A stretch of 64,000 nucleotides of DNA from NCBI RefSeq assembly GCF_021654285.1, contig NZ_JAKFZS010000023.1, forward strand, positions 39,238-103,237. Reading direction: 5' to 3'. The translations under genes and the position numbers were made by a program. Positions 1-7,757 of the stretch are shown here, piece after piece. The notes below the pieces were generated by a model, which saw only the letters and a program-made list of their open reading frames with translations, was not told where the DNA came from and ran no database searches. Position 1 is the stretch's first letter; every line of letters starts with the position of its first letter. Source of the stretch: Pseudoalteromonas luteoviolacea. GTDB taxonomy: Bacteria > Pseudomonadota > Gammaproteobacteria > Enterobacterales > Alteromonadaceae.

Positions 1-53
1 CAGAGACAGTCTAACAGGACGTTTCTGCATTTGACTTACCTGAGGAGTGTATT

Positions 54-296
54 GTGTTGGTGTTATATCCGTTTATCGCTTTTCTTGTTATGACGTTTGC
101 CTTAAAGCATCTTCAATTGCCTTTGCAAACCAAGCGTTGGCTCAGTCGAGTGAGCGTTTGGGCTGTTGCTGCGGCCATGGCAATCGCAAAGTTTACCTTG
201 GGGCTCAGCGCTTTGTTTTCCATGGTGGCCTTTGTTGTCGTCGGTGCGATTTTAACTTTATTTACTTCACTGGGCGCGATGGCGCGCAACGATTAA
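54..296 (+). CDS. small two-helix membrane protein, function unknown
   Basis: An 80-residue hydrophobic protein. The GTG start is favoured because a TGAGGAG ribosome-binding site lies at 41-47, six bases upstream. Two membrane helices are evident, about residues 2-17 and 34-70 (the second stretch is long enough to be two short helices), joined by a basic linker around residues 25-33 (TKRWLSR). It ends in a short polar tail. No catalytic motif is visible and I do not recognise the family. It lies 66 bp upstream of the secreted metallopeptidase-like gene in the same direction and could share a transcript with it. A longer overlapping frame from 47 is less likely because it lacks membrane-like periodicity. 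Confidence 0.6.
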   Translation: MLVLYPFIAFLVMTFALKHLQLPLQTKRWLSRVSVWAVAAAMAIAKFTLGLSALFSMVAFVVVGAILTLFTSLGAMARND

Positions 297-362
297 CCCT
301 TTCTTGATGTCGAAAATTGGCATAAGGTCTACTAAACAGTAAGGTCGTACCAAGGATTTTCG

Positions 363-3200
363 ATGTATAGTAGGATACATGGTGTTTTAATCGCACTCTT
401 GTTCTGTGTCTGTGTGCCTGCTTTGGCAAAGACACAGGATTGGCAATCAATTCAAAGCCCGCATTTTCGCGTGCACTATCAGCCGCAGCATTATACTTGG
501 GCGAGCGCTGCGGCCATTGAGCTTGAAGCGGTGAGACAGCGTGTTCTAGCGCAGCAAAACCGAGCGCTGGATGTGACGGTTGATGCCATTGTGATAGATC
601 CTTTTAACTTACCCAATGGCTTCGCGCTGCCAAGCTCTGATAGTCCTTTTATGGCTTTATATGTCACGCCGCCGCAATCGGATATGGCAATTTCACATAG
701 TCCAAGTTGGCTGAAGTTATTAGTGCTTCATGAATATATTCACCTAGTGCACCTGTCTCAGCCGAGTCGTCATACACTAAAGCAGACGCTACGAGATCTA
801 AGTGACAGTTATGACTTGGCAAGCGCCGTGTTGCCGCGCTGGGTGGCCGAAGGCTATGCAACGTTGCAAGAGTCTAAGTTAACAGGCAAGGGACGTTTGT
901 ATGACAATTACAGTGAAGCCCTGTTGCGTGCATATGCACGCCAAGGGGCATTACTACCTTATCATTCACTGAGTGATGGAGATGGTAGTTATCGTGCAAG
1001 TGCCATGGCCTACTTGCTCGGGGCTCGGTTTCTTGCTTGGTTGGAGCAAGAATATGATGAAGCAACCCTAGATGCGGTTTGGACGCGCGTTAATGCCGTT
1101 GAGGGCCGTAATTTCGAATCTGCATTTGCAGGTGTATTTGGCAGATCTGCGCTGCAGCTTTATCGCCGTTTTATCGCCGAGTATACCCATCAAGCAATGT
1201 TATCTGCGCCTCAAGCACCGCTGGTGGATAGCCAAGAAATGATGCAATTTGATTTTGCAGCGCGTGATGTTCAGCTCTCAACGAACAAGCAAAAATTTTT
1301 GGCTGTGGAGTCGAGTCCATCGTCAGAAATCACATTAAATGTGTACCAAAGTGAAGAAAATCAGGCCGCTGTTGCAAAATTTGAGCAGCGTCAAGCGGCA
1401 CTGCTCAAGGCCGATCCTGAAGACATTCCAGATAAACGACCTAATTCATTTACCCGTAAAAAGCTGGCGTCTTTGGTGCCGGTAAATTTTTCCGGAATTT
1501 ACCATCCTCAGTGGTTTGATGAAGACACCATCTATTTTGTTGCAAGACAAAAAGTCCCCCATGGTTGGCAAAATGCTTTGTTTAAATGGCAAATTGAAGC
1601 GGACAAAGTGGTGCAAATAACGAATACGCTGGGGATACGTCGTTTCACCGTAGTAGACACATCAACACTCATTGCCGAGCGAGTTGAACATGGTTATTCG
1701 CAATTAATTCAGCTTAACTTGTCTGATCAAAAAGAGACGTCACTGTCATCACATGAGCTGGATACCGTGTATGATTATCCGCTCATCAGCCCTAAAGGAG
1801 CGCAGCTCGCTTACTTAAAAACGGATCAAACCGGTCTGTGGCGATTATATGTTGCCAAGAGCCATGCCTTGAATGCAGATCATATTGCAGTGCCTGTCCC
1901 AGACGAAGCTCAATATGTGACATCACCGCGTTGGGATAATGAAGGCGCAGGTTTGTATTTCATTGCGGGTTATCAAGGGGCTTTAGGTGTGTATTACTAT
2001 CACCTAGCCAATGAGCAATTGGTGCAATTAAGTTTAGGTGAGCACGTTGTTGAAGCGCTTGTGGGCGAGTATGGCTCACAACTTTGGTTTATTGAAAGCA
2101 CACCTTATGGCACAAAGTTGAGTGCCTTAACAGAGATAGATACACTTAAAGCTCAGCAACCAAAAATCACAAAGCCGGCGCCATTTGTTGCATCGCAGTT
2201 CAAAGCACCAGTGCGAGTCAACAAATTACCCTCGCCATGGTCTACTGGGCCGTATACACCAAAGCCACAGGACTGGTCATTGGCACTTTCTGCGCAAAGT
2301 GCATCAGCCAGTACGCAATTAGTGAGCTTCGCACTAACTGGGTCGGACATACTTAAACAGCAGAGCTGGCAAGTCGGCGTGAGTAAGTCACTATTTGATG
2401 ACGTATTGCTCGGGGGGTATGCTGATTTTACGTATCAACGCGATGACATAAAACTCCGTAATCAGTTGAAGCTGTATCAGTTAGATATCGCAGAGCAAAG
2501 CATTAAACCTAAGAGGCTGCAAGCGCAACATGGGTGGTCTAACACATTAGATGTGTCTTTGGCACATGTTTGGCAAAAGTGGCGTTGGCAACCTTATTTA
2601 GGTGGGGTGGTAGAAAAACACCGATATCACGAGACTGCGTATAGTTATTGGCTAGGCCAACGCGTGTCTTTTCATCACAATCAACAGCAGTTTGCCTTTA
2701 ATGCGGCGCTCGATGGTGCCAAAGTGTGGGGAGAGAATGCCGGTCATGACATCCAATTTAACAGTGAAGCAGTATTGTGGGATTGGCCCGTTTATGTCCG
2801 TGCTGATAACCGCTATCGTCAGCATCGAGTAATGGAGATAGGTGGATTTGCGACTAATAGCTTGCATACAGGAGTCGGTGCAAGTCAGCAGCCTATTGCC
2901 ATGCTGCCTTTTTGGTTTGATACTGGAAACCATTACCTAGGCTATGAGTTTGCAACCAGTTGGCGCACTGGGCGGCCACGTCTATATTATGCGCAGCACC
3001 ACTTAGACAGCATGCGTGTAGCCAATAGCTGGGGCGTAAAATGGCAACTTGAGTTGAGTGAGCGCGTCTTGGGAAGTGCGGCTAACTATGCACCTGCGGG
3101 TATCTCAAATATGCGCCTTGATATTGGGTTTGCGCGTTTGTCTGCACATCAACATGATAAAGAGTGGCGAACTTGGCTGGGGCTTTGGCACCCTTGGTAA
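363..3200 (+). CDS. secreted HExxH metallopeptidase-like protein with beta-propeller region
   Basis: A 945-residue exported protein. Residues 1-22 form a signal peptide ending in PALA. A zinc-peptidase motif HEYIH is at residues 123-127, and a downstream glutamate lies in WVAEGYATLQE (about 160-170), the usual third ligand of gluzincin peptidases. From about residue 290 to 620 come repeated TolB/DPP-IV-like blade motifs (SPKGAQLAYL, SPRWDNEGAGLYFIAG). The last 300 residues are rich in aromatic, alternating strands (YYAQHHLDSM, WGVKWQLELS), compatible with an outer-membrane barrel or beta-rich domain. It probably acts in the periplasm or at the cell surface. The substrate is unknown. The order peptidase-propeller-beta domain is read from the sequence; peptidase activity is inferred. 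Confidence 0.7.
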   Translation: MYSRIHGVLIALLFCVCVPALAKTQDWQSIQSPHFRVHYQPQHYTWASAAAIELEAVRQRVLAQQNRALDVTVDAIVIDPFNLPNGFALPSSDSPFMALYVTPPQSDMAISHSPSWLKLLVLHEYIHLVHLSQPSRHTLKQTLRDLSDSYDLASAVLPRWVAEGYATLQESKLTGKGRLYDNYSEALLRAYARQGALLPYHSLSDGDGSYRASAMAYLLGARFLAWLEQEYDEATLDAVWTRVNAVEGRNFESAFAGVFGRSALQLYRRFIAEYTHQAMLSAPQAPLVDSQEMMQFDFAARDVQLSTNKQKFLAVESSPSSEITLNVYQSEENQAAVAKFEQRQAALLKADPEDIPDKRPNSFTRKKLASLVPVNFSGIYHPQWFDEDTIYFVARQKVPHGWQNALFKWQIEADKVVQITNTLGIRRFTVVDTSTLIAERVEHGYSQLIQLNLSDQKETSLSSHELDTVYDYPLISPKGAQLAYLKTDQTGLWRLYVAKSHALNADHIAVPVPDEAQYVTSPRWDNEGAGLYFIAGYQGALGVYYYHLANEQLVQLSLGEHVVEALVGEYGSQLWFIESTPYGTKLSALTEIDTLKAQQPKITKPAPFVASQFKAPVRVNKLPSPWSTGPYTPKPQDWSLALSAQSASASTQLVSFALTGSDILKQQSWQVGVSKSLFDDVLLGGYADFTYQRDDIKLRNQLKLYQLDIAEQSIKPKRLQAQHGWSNTLDVSLAHVWQKWRWQPYLGGVVEKHRYHETAYSYWLGQRVSFHHNQQQFAFNAALDGAKVWGENAGHDIQFNSEAVLWDWPVYVRADNRYRQHRVMEIGGFATNSLHTGVGASQQPIAMLPFWFDTGNHYLGYEFATSWRTGRPRLYYAQHHLDSMRVANSWGVKWQLELSERVLGSAANYAPAGISNMRLDIGFARLSAHQHDKEWRTWLGLWHPW

Positions 3201-3218
3201 AAACATAGCTTTGAGCAT

Positions 3219-3246
3219 GAAAAAGGCGAGCTGTTGCTCGCCTTGC
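3219..3246 (-). terminator. intrinsic terminator between convergent genes
   Basis: Stem AAGGCGAG (3223-3230) pairs with CTCGCCTT (3237-3244) across a six-base loop. Read on the minus strand the stem is followed by TTTTTC, so it best serves the protease gene that ends at 3277. Confidence 0.75.
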
Positions 3247-3276
3247 TTAATTGGTTGGTTTGAAAATAGCTAGAGT

Positions 3277-5088
3277 TTATTCCGTATAGGTCGCTACCAG
3301 CTTCAGGTTCGCGTATGCACTATAGCCTCGTATCATCACCCAGTATTTACCTGCGCCACCTGTGATACTACAAGACTCGCTATTACCCCATCTGTAAGGA
3401 CGGCAATCATAGGTTGAGGTGGTCGGCTTGCTGTCTTTTCTAACATACAAATCGGCATCTCCTGAACCGCCAGAAATACTGATTTGCACATTAGACGCGC
3501 CTGCTGGTAAGTCTAAATAATAAAACGCAGTTGCGAGTCTATCGCCACTTAACCCTTCTTTTGCGACACCATTGATAAGTTTGGCTGGGTCGTCATTTGG
3601 GTCAACCAGTTGAATTTGCTTCGAGGTTGTCGCCGATGCACCAGTTGCATCCGTGACCGTCAATGAAACCGTGTACTGACCGTAAGATACATAATCATGC
3701 GTTACATTGGCACCAAAGCCATTGCTAGATGCATCCCCATAGCTCCATTCATATTGGCTAATTGCGCCATTAGGTGAACTGGATGCGCTGCCATCAAAGG
3801 TACAACTTAATGCTGTGCAGTCTGCGGTGAACTGAGCGACTGGCATTGGATCGCTGTTGTTATCCCCATCAGGGATCTGATTGTTGAAATGACTGGCGAC
3901 TTTTGGCCAGATCAGGCTGACTTTCGCCCCTTTATTATGACAACCGCCAAGGTGGTGCAATGCAATAACCTTGTTGGTTGCTGCTGCCAATACTGGAGAG
4001 CCCGAGGAGCCACCAATGGTGTCGCAGTAATAGCCTAAATCAGTACCTGTCCCACGTCCGTTGGCATTGGCATTATTGACAGAGCAGAGCCCGTCGGTAT
4101 CGCGATCTGATTCAATAGACAGCTCTTTTGGATTACCTGAGCCGTGCTGAGGAATGTAAATGCGTTCACCTTGTGTGGCATTTCGTACATCAAGGCCAAA
4201 GTAGCCAAACGGCTGTGCTTTTGCAAAATCATTGATGGTGAAAAGCGTATAATCTAGCGTGTAATCTGTCGATAGGAAATCTTTACCTGTTACTTTGACA
4301 ACGGTTTCACGTGTTGAGCCATTACATGAAGTGTGCTGATAATTAAACCATACCTCGGTATTGCTGAGTTCAGATGCACTCTCAACACAGTGGTTATTGG
4401 TAAACATGCGGTTATCTGGACCTACGCGCCAACCTGTACACAGACCACTGCCGTTCATCAGTAGGCGTGCTACAGGACGGCTGCGCTCAAATTCGGTTGG
4501 ATGAGTATTGGCCCAGCACTGCACATCTTTTCTTTCCATCGCACCACATGTAGAGCTGATCCCAACATCGGTTGCAGGCGCAAGCTGAGGTTCGTTTTCA
4601 GTACCGTGGTCATAGTAGTCGATGATGGCACTTTGGTTTGTCGTAACTTGGCTGCCAGGTGTGTATTCTACGACTGCTGTTTCAGCAGAGATAGACATGG
4701 CAGAGAAACTTGTGACACCATCATCAGCTTGGGAAAGCGTTGCTGCACGCATATTGTGTTCTGTGTATTCATAGCGCTCACTCCCATCTTTTGAGCGCAC
4801 CACTAGCTTGCCACCCCCGGTCAAATTAATGTTTTTGAAATGCAGTTTGATATAGCTGGCATTGGGGTGTGTCACTGTCTGAGTGATGGCTTGACTGACA
4901 CTGTTGGCTGTCATTGCTGTTGTTGCTTGAGGTTGGATCACCAAATTTAGTTCAGCACGTTGACCAATGGTGGCCATACTGGCTTTGCTAGTATATTGCA
5001 TCATTTGTGCTTCGGTGAGTGCGGTGGTTTGCGCAAAGCAGCTCGCTGAGGCAAGTCCTAGCGCAGATAGTAAATAACGAGTTTTCAT
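3277..5088 (-). CDS. secreted trypsin-like serine endopeptidase with PKD and PPC domains
   Basis: A 603-residue extracellular protease of chymotrypsin-fold type, related to lysyl endopeptidase-like enzymes. Signal peptide 1-19 (cleavage near CFA/Q). A propeptide-like region runs to about 175. In the catalytic domain I see TNNHC (His233), the aspartate in DYTLDYTL (Asp279 likely) and the nucleophile in GGSSGSP (Ser362). Cysteines at 181, 191, 217, 234, 255, 335, 355 and 383 suggest disulfides. A PKD domain (about 416-495, ending in SLTVTDATG) and a C-terminal pre-peptidase PPC domain (about 503-603, with GSGDADLYVRKDSKPTTS) follow; both are common in marine secreted proteases, where they help substrate binding or secretion. 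It is monocistronic and convergent with the metallopeptidase gene. Confidence 0.85.
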   Translation of the reverse strand: MKTRYLLSALGLASASCFAQTTALTEAQMMQYTSKASMATIGQRAELNLVIQPQATTAMTANSVSQAITQTVTHPNASYIKLHFKNINLTGGGKLVVRSKDGSERYEYTEHNMRAATLSQADDGVTSFSAMSISAETAVVEYTPGSQVTTNQSAIIDYYDHGTENEPQLAPATDVGISSTCGAMERKDVQCWANTHPTEFERSRPVARLLMNGSGLCTGWRVGPDNRMFTNNHCVESASELSNTEVWFNYQHTSCNGSTRETVVKVTGKDFLSTDYTLDYTLFTINDFAKAQPFGYFGLDVRNATQGERIYIPQHGSGNPKELSIESDRDTDGLCSVNNANANGRGTGTDLGYYCDTIGGSSGSPVLAAATNKVIALHHLGGCHNKGAKVSLIWPKVASHFNNQIPDGDNNSDPMPVAQFTADCTALSCTFDGSASSSPNGAISQYEWSYGDASSNGFGANVTHDYVSYGQYTVSLTVTDATGASATTSKQIQLVDPNDDPAKLINGVAKEGLSGDRLATAFYYLDLPAGASNVQISISGGSGDADLYVRKDSKPTTSTYDCRPYRWGNSESCSITGGAGKYWVMIRGYSAYANLKLVATYTE

Positions 5089-5622
5089 TTATGTTCCTTG
5101 TTAGTTGTGTTGAGTAATATTTAAACAACAACAAACAAGGTAATCTTATAAATCGCAATTGTAAAGAAATTGATAATAAAATATTTTTATGGTGTTTATT
5201 TTCAGCGTTGGGTAGCCACACTGTTATTCAATTTCAAGCACATAAGGATTACGATGGCGGTTATATATTCAGGCTTCGCCGAGTTGATAGCAATATTGGC
5301 AAGCCGCTTTTCATGCACTACTTGCTTATGCTTTTTATTTATCAATATCATCAATTATATACAGTTTTAAGAGACAATCGGTGATAAATCACTTTGGATA
5401 TATTGTGTTGTACGCGTGTTGTGTGAATTTAAAATTAATGAGTTTTTATCAATAGGTCCGGGCACGTACCAGTTGGTAATCGGCATGACTTCCTATATTT
5501 ATTGCTGGTGGTAAGGCGTTAAGTTAAAGAGCGGGCAATGTGGATTTTATGCTCTTGATAAGCCTTCTTATTTTCCGATTCCGGAATCGAATTGAGATTG
5601 CTTCGATTTCGAGGTAAATATC
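5089..5622. other. AT-rich intergenic region, divergent promoters
   Basis: No convincing gene. This region must hold the promoter of the minus-strand protease and that of the plus-strand export cluster. It contains a short inverted repeat TACCA-GT-TGGTA (5467-5478) and a perfect 14-bp palindrome (5576-5589, listed separately). Open frames here are AT-rich and lack ribosome-binding sites. Confidence 0.5.
5576..5589. promoter_or_regulatory. perfect palindrome, candidate operator of the export cluster
   Basis: CGATTCCGGAATCG reads the same on both strands. It lies 33 bp before the small ORF at 5623, just ahead of a possible TTGAGA (5592-5597). No regulator gene is adjacent, so the binding protein is unknown. 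Confidence 0.4.
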
Positions 5623-5700
5623 ATGCTGTTAATTATTAAGCTTTTGATATTTCTATTTTTTATTTTTGGTATGGTTTTCGCTACTCCTTATCTTCAGTAA
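5623..5700 (+). CDS. predicted 25-residue hydrophobic peptide upstream of export cluster
   Basis: ATG at 5623 opens a frame that translates to MLLIIKLLIFLFFIFGMVFA followed by TPYLQ and a stop. GAGG at 5611-5614 gives a ribosome-binding site eight bases upstream. The product would be one membrane helix with a single lysine near its start. It ends 39 bp before the chosen start of the HlyD-type adaptor. It could be a small membrane subunit of the exporter or a leader peptide that tunes translation. The call rests only on ribosome-binding-site placement and composition; it may not be translated. Confidence 0.4.
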   Translation: MLLIIKLLIFLFFIFGMVFATPYLQ

Positions 5701-5739
5701 GTATCCTTTATGATACGCATGACTTACGAGAAGAACTAC

Positions 5740-6987
5740 ATGGATATACGAGTACCGAAAAAAACGTCTTTTCCTCTACGCCATAAGTGGGCGGTCGGTT
5801 TGTTGGCTGGCGCTGTGATAATTACCGCGCTATGGGCATCACTGTCGGATAAAAAAACATATTTAGAGCGGCACTCACTGATGATTGATACGGTCAAGCA
5901 TGGTGCGTTGTCGATAACTGTCGATGCATTTGGCACCTTGGTCAGTGCTGAGCAAAAAATTATCACTGCAACAAGCCCTGGCGTGGTGATCGACATTAAG
6001 CACAAGCCGGGAGATGTCGTAGCGCCGGGTACCGTGATCGCGCGTTTGGAAAACGCAGACTTAGAATTGGATTATAAGCGCGCGCAACAACAATTGGCTG
6101 AAGTGCAAGCAGAGCTACATCAATTGGATTTGCGCCAGCAGCGGGAGCTGCTGGTTGAGCGTTCAGCCATTAGTCAGCTCGAAGGGCAGCTGGCCACTTT
6201 GTCTTTTCGTTTTCAAGCGCAAAAAGGCCTTGCTGAGCAGGGTATTATTTCTCAATTATCATTTCTTGAAACACAGGCACAGCTGCGCAGTGTGACAGGT
6301 CAAATTGACCATGCTAAGGCGCGTTTGTCACAGCTACAAGCGCTGCACCAAAGTACTTTGCAGTTGATGCAAAAGCGGGTCGCTTTATCACAGCAAGAGC
6401 AGGCATCATTGGCGTCCAAAGTTACCATGCTCTCGATCACCGCACCGAATGACGGTGTCATTGAGAGTATGTCTTTGGATTTAGGCACGCGCATCGCGAT
6501 GGGTGATCATATTGCAACCTTAGGAGACCAAGCTGGGCTGATAGCACAGTTACAAGTGAGCCAGTCTCAAGCTGGCTCTGTACAAGTTGGCCAGCCAGTT
6601 GATGTGTTTGCTGGTGAGGCTGTGTTACGCGGTGAGGTGCTGCGGATTGACCCTGTGGTTTCTCAGCACAGCGTTAAGGTGGAAGTGCGTTTGCCCGAGT
6701 ATGAGTATTTGGATCTGCGACCTAAGCAGAGCATTACAGCGTCTATTGTCATCGACACAATAGAAAACACCCATTATATTCGCACGCCGGTTATGGAGCT
6801 AAGTACACAGTCTATTGATATGTACAAAGTGCTTGAAACAGGTCACACAGAGCTGGTTGAGGTTCAGTTCGGGCAACGCAGTGAGCGTCATGTGGAAGTA
6901 AAAAGTGGTTTGCAAGCGGGGCAGGCAGTTGTCATTTCAGATCTTGATGCGCTGGCAAAAGCTAGACAAGTTGTGGTTATTCAGTAG
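5740..6987 (+). CDS. HlyD/MacA-family periplasmic adaptor of an ABC exporter
   Basis: Membrane-fusion protein linking an inner-membrane MacB-type transporter to an outer-membrane channel. I chose ATG 5740 because GAGAAG lies at the right distance upstream; in-frame ATGs at 5710 and 5719 would add ten or seven residues but have no such site. One membrane helix at about residues 17-34 anchors it. A biotinyl-lipoyl-like region (TSPGVVIDIKHKPGDVVAPG) is followed by a long glutamine-rich coiled coil (about 105-215), the returning half of the lipoyl domain (ITAPNDGVIESMSLDLGTRI) and beta-barrel and membrane-proximal domains. The ATPase gene begins eight bases after the stop. Substrate unknown. Confidence 0.85.
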   Translation: MDIRVPKKTSFPLRHKWAVGLLAGAVIITALWASLSDKKTYLERHSLMIDTVKHGALSITVDAFGTLVSAEQKIITATSPGVVIDIKHKPGDVVAPGTVIARLENADLELDYKRAQQQLAEVQAELHQLDLRQQRELLVERSAISQLEGQLATLSFRFQAQKGLAEQGIISQLSFLETQAQLRSVTGQIDHAKARLSQLQALHQSTLQLMQKRVALSQQEQASLASKVTMLSITAPNDGVIESMSLDLGTRIAMGDHIATLGDQAGLIAQLQVSQSQAGSVQVGQPVDVFAGEAVLRGEVLRIDPVVSQHSVKVEVRLPEYEYLDLRPKQSITASIVIDTIENTHYIRTPVMELSTQSIDMYKVLETGHTELVEVQFGQRSERHVEVKSGLQAGQAVVISDLDALAKARQVVVIQ

Positions 6988-6995
6988 GAAGGAAG

Positions 6996-7721
6996 ATGCA
7001 AAATATTATTGAAATGCAGGAAATTGGTAAGGTATTCACCACGGCTGATTTTCAAACACATGCACTTAGGAATATCAATATGACAGTGGGTAAAGGAGAG
7101 TTTGTTTCAATATCTGGCCCCTCTGGGTGTGGTAAGTCTACTTTGTTGTCTTTGATGGGACTGTTAGAGCCTGCGTCATCAGGTCGCTACTTATTGGCAG
7201 GTCAACAAGTAGATAATCTGACGTTCGATCAGGCGGCTAAATTAAGAAACCTGCATATTGGCTTCATCTTCCAATCATTTAATCTCGTAGATGGGCTGTC
7301 GGTATTCGATAATGTGGCGCTGCCATTACGCTACAGAGTGCCCAAAATAAATCGGCAAGACACTCAGCAACGGGTGCAATCCTGTTTGGAAAAAGTAGGC
7401 CTATCTCATCGCAGTACCCACTGCCCAAATCAACTCTCAGGTGGACAGCAGCAACGAGTGGCTATCGCACGAGCATTGGTGACTCAGCCCAGTATTTTGT
7501 TGGTGGATGAAGCAACAGGCAACTTAGACTCCAAAAGTGGTGATGCGGTGATGAAGCTTATCAGTGACTTGCATCAGCAAGGCACCACGATTTGTATGGT
7601 AACGCATGATCCGCGTTACGCTGATATGGCATCACGTCGTGTTCAGTTATTTGATGGTGAGCTGTTAACCTCGGTGAGCAGATCATCCAGTATGGCAAAT
7701 ACGGTCTTTGGCCCTCTATAA
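6996..7721 (+). CDS. MacB/LolD-type ABC transporter ATP-binding protein
   Basis: A 241-residue ATPase subunit. Walker A is GPSGCGKST (41-49), the Q-loop is FIFQSFNL (91-98), the ABC signature LSGGQQQR is at 148-155, Walker B is ILLVDEA (168-174) and the H-loop is VTHD (203-206). All catalytic residues are present. The family powers mechanotransmission by FtsX-fold permeases that move antibiotics, peptides, lipoproteins or other substrates in the periplasm without classical membrane transport. It is preceded by AGGAAGG at the end of the adaptor gene and followed 36 bp later by its permease, so the three form one operon. Confidence 0.9.
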   Translation: MQNIIEMQEIGKVFTTADFQTHALRNINMTVGKGEFVSISGPSGCGKSTLLSLMGLLEPASSGRYLLAGQQVDNLTFDQAAKLRNLHIGFIFQSFNLVDGLSVFDNVALPLRYRVPKINRQDTQQRVQSCLEKVGLSHRSTHCPNQLSGGQQQRVAIARALVTQPSILLVDEATGNLDSKSGDAVMKLISDLHQQGTTICMVTHDPRYADMASRRVQLFDGELLTSVSRSSSMANTVFGPL

Positions 7722-7757
7722 ATTGGCTTTTGATATCCACAGGAGGGCTTGGAAAAG

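Noticed and set aside
47..307. 86-residue frame overlapping the first gene
   Set aside because: It shares the strand with the two-helix protein from GTG 54, which has a proper ribosome-binding site and membrane-like composition; this frame is irregular and cysteine-rich.
5170..5370. 66-residue plus-strand frame in the intergenic region before the export cluster
   Set aside because: No ribosome-binding site, random composition, AT-rich background.
5592..5620. TTGAGA-N17-TAAATA as promoter of the export operon
   Set aside because: It would start transcription inside or after the short ORF at 5623; possible only if that ORF is not translated, so I did not list it as a promoter.
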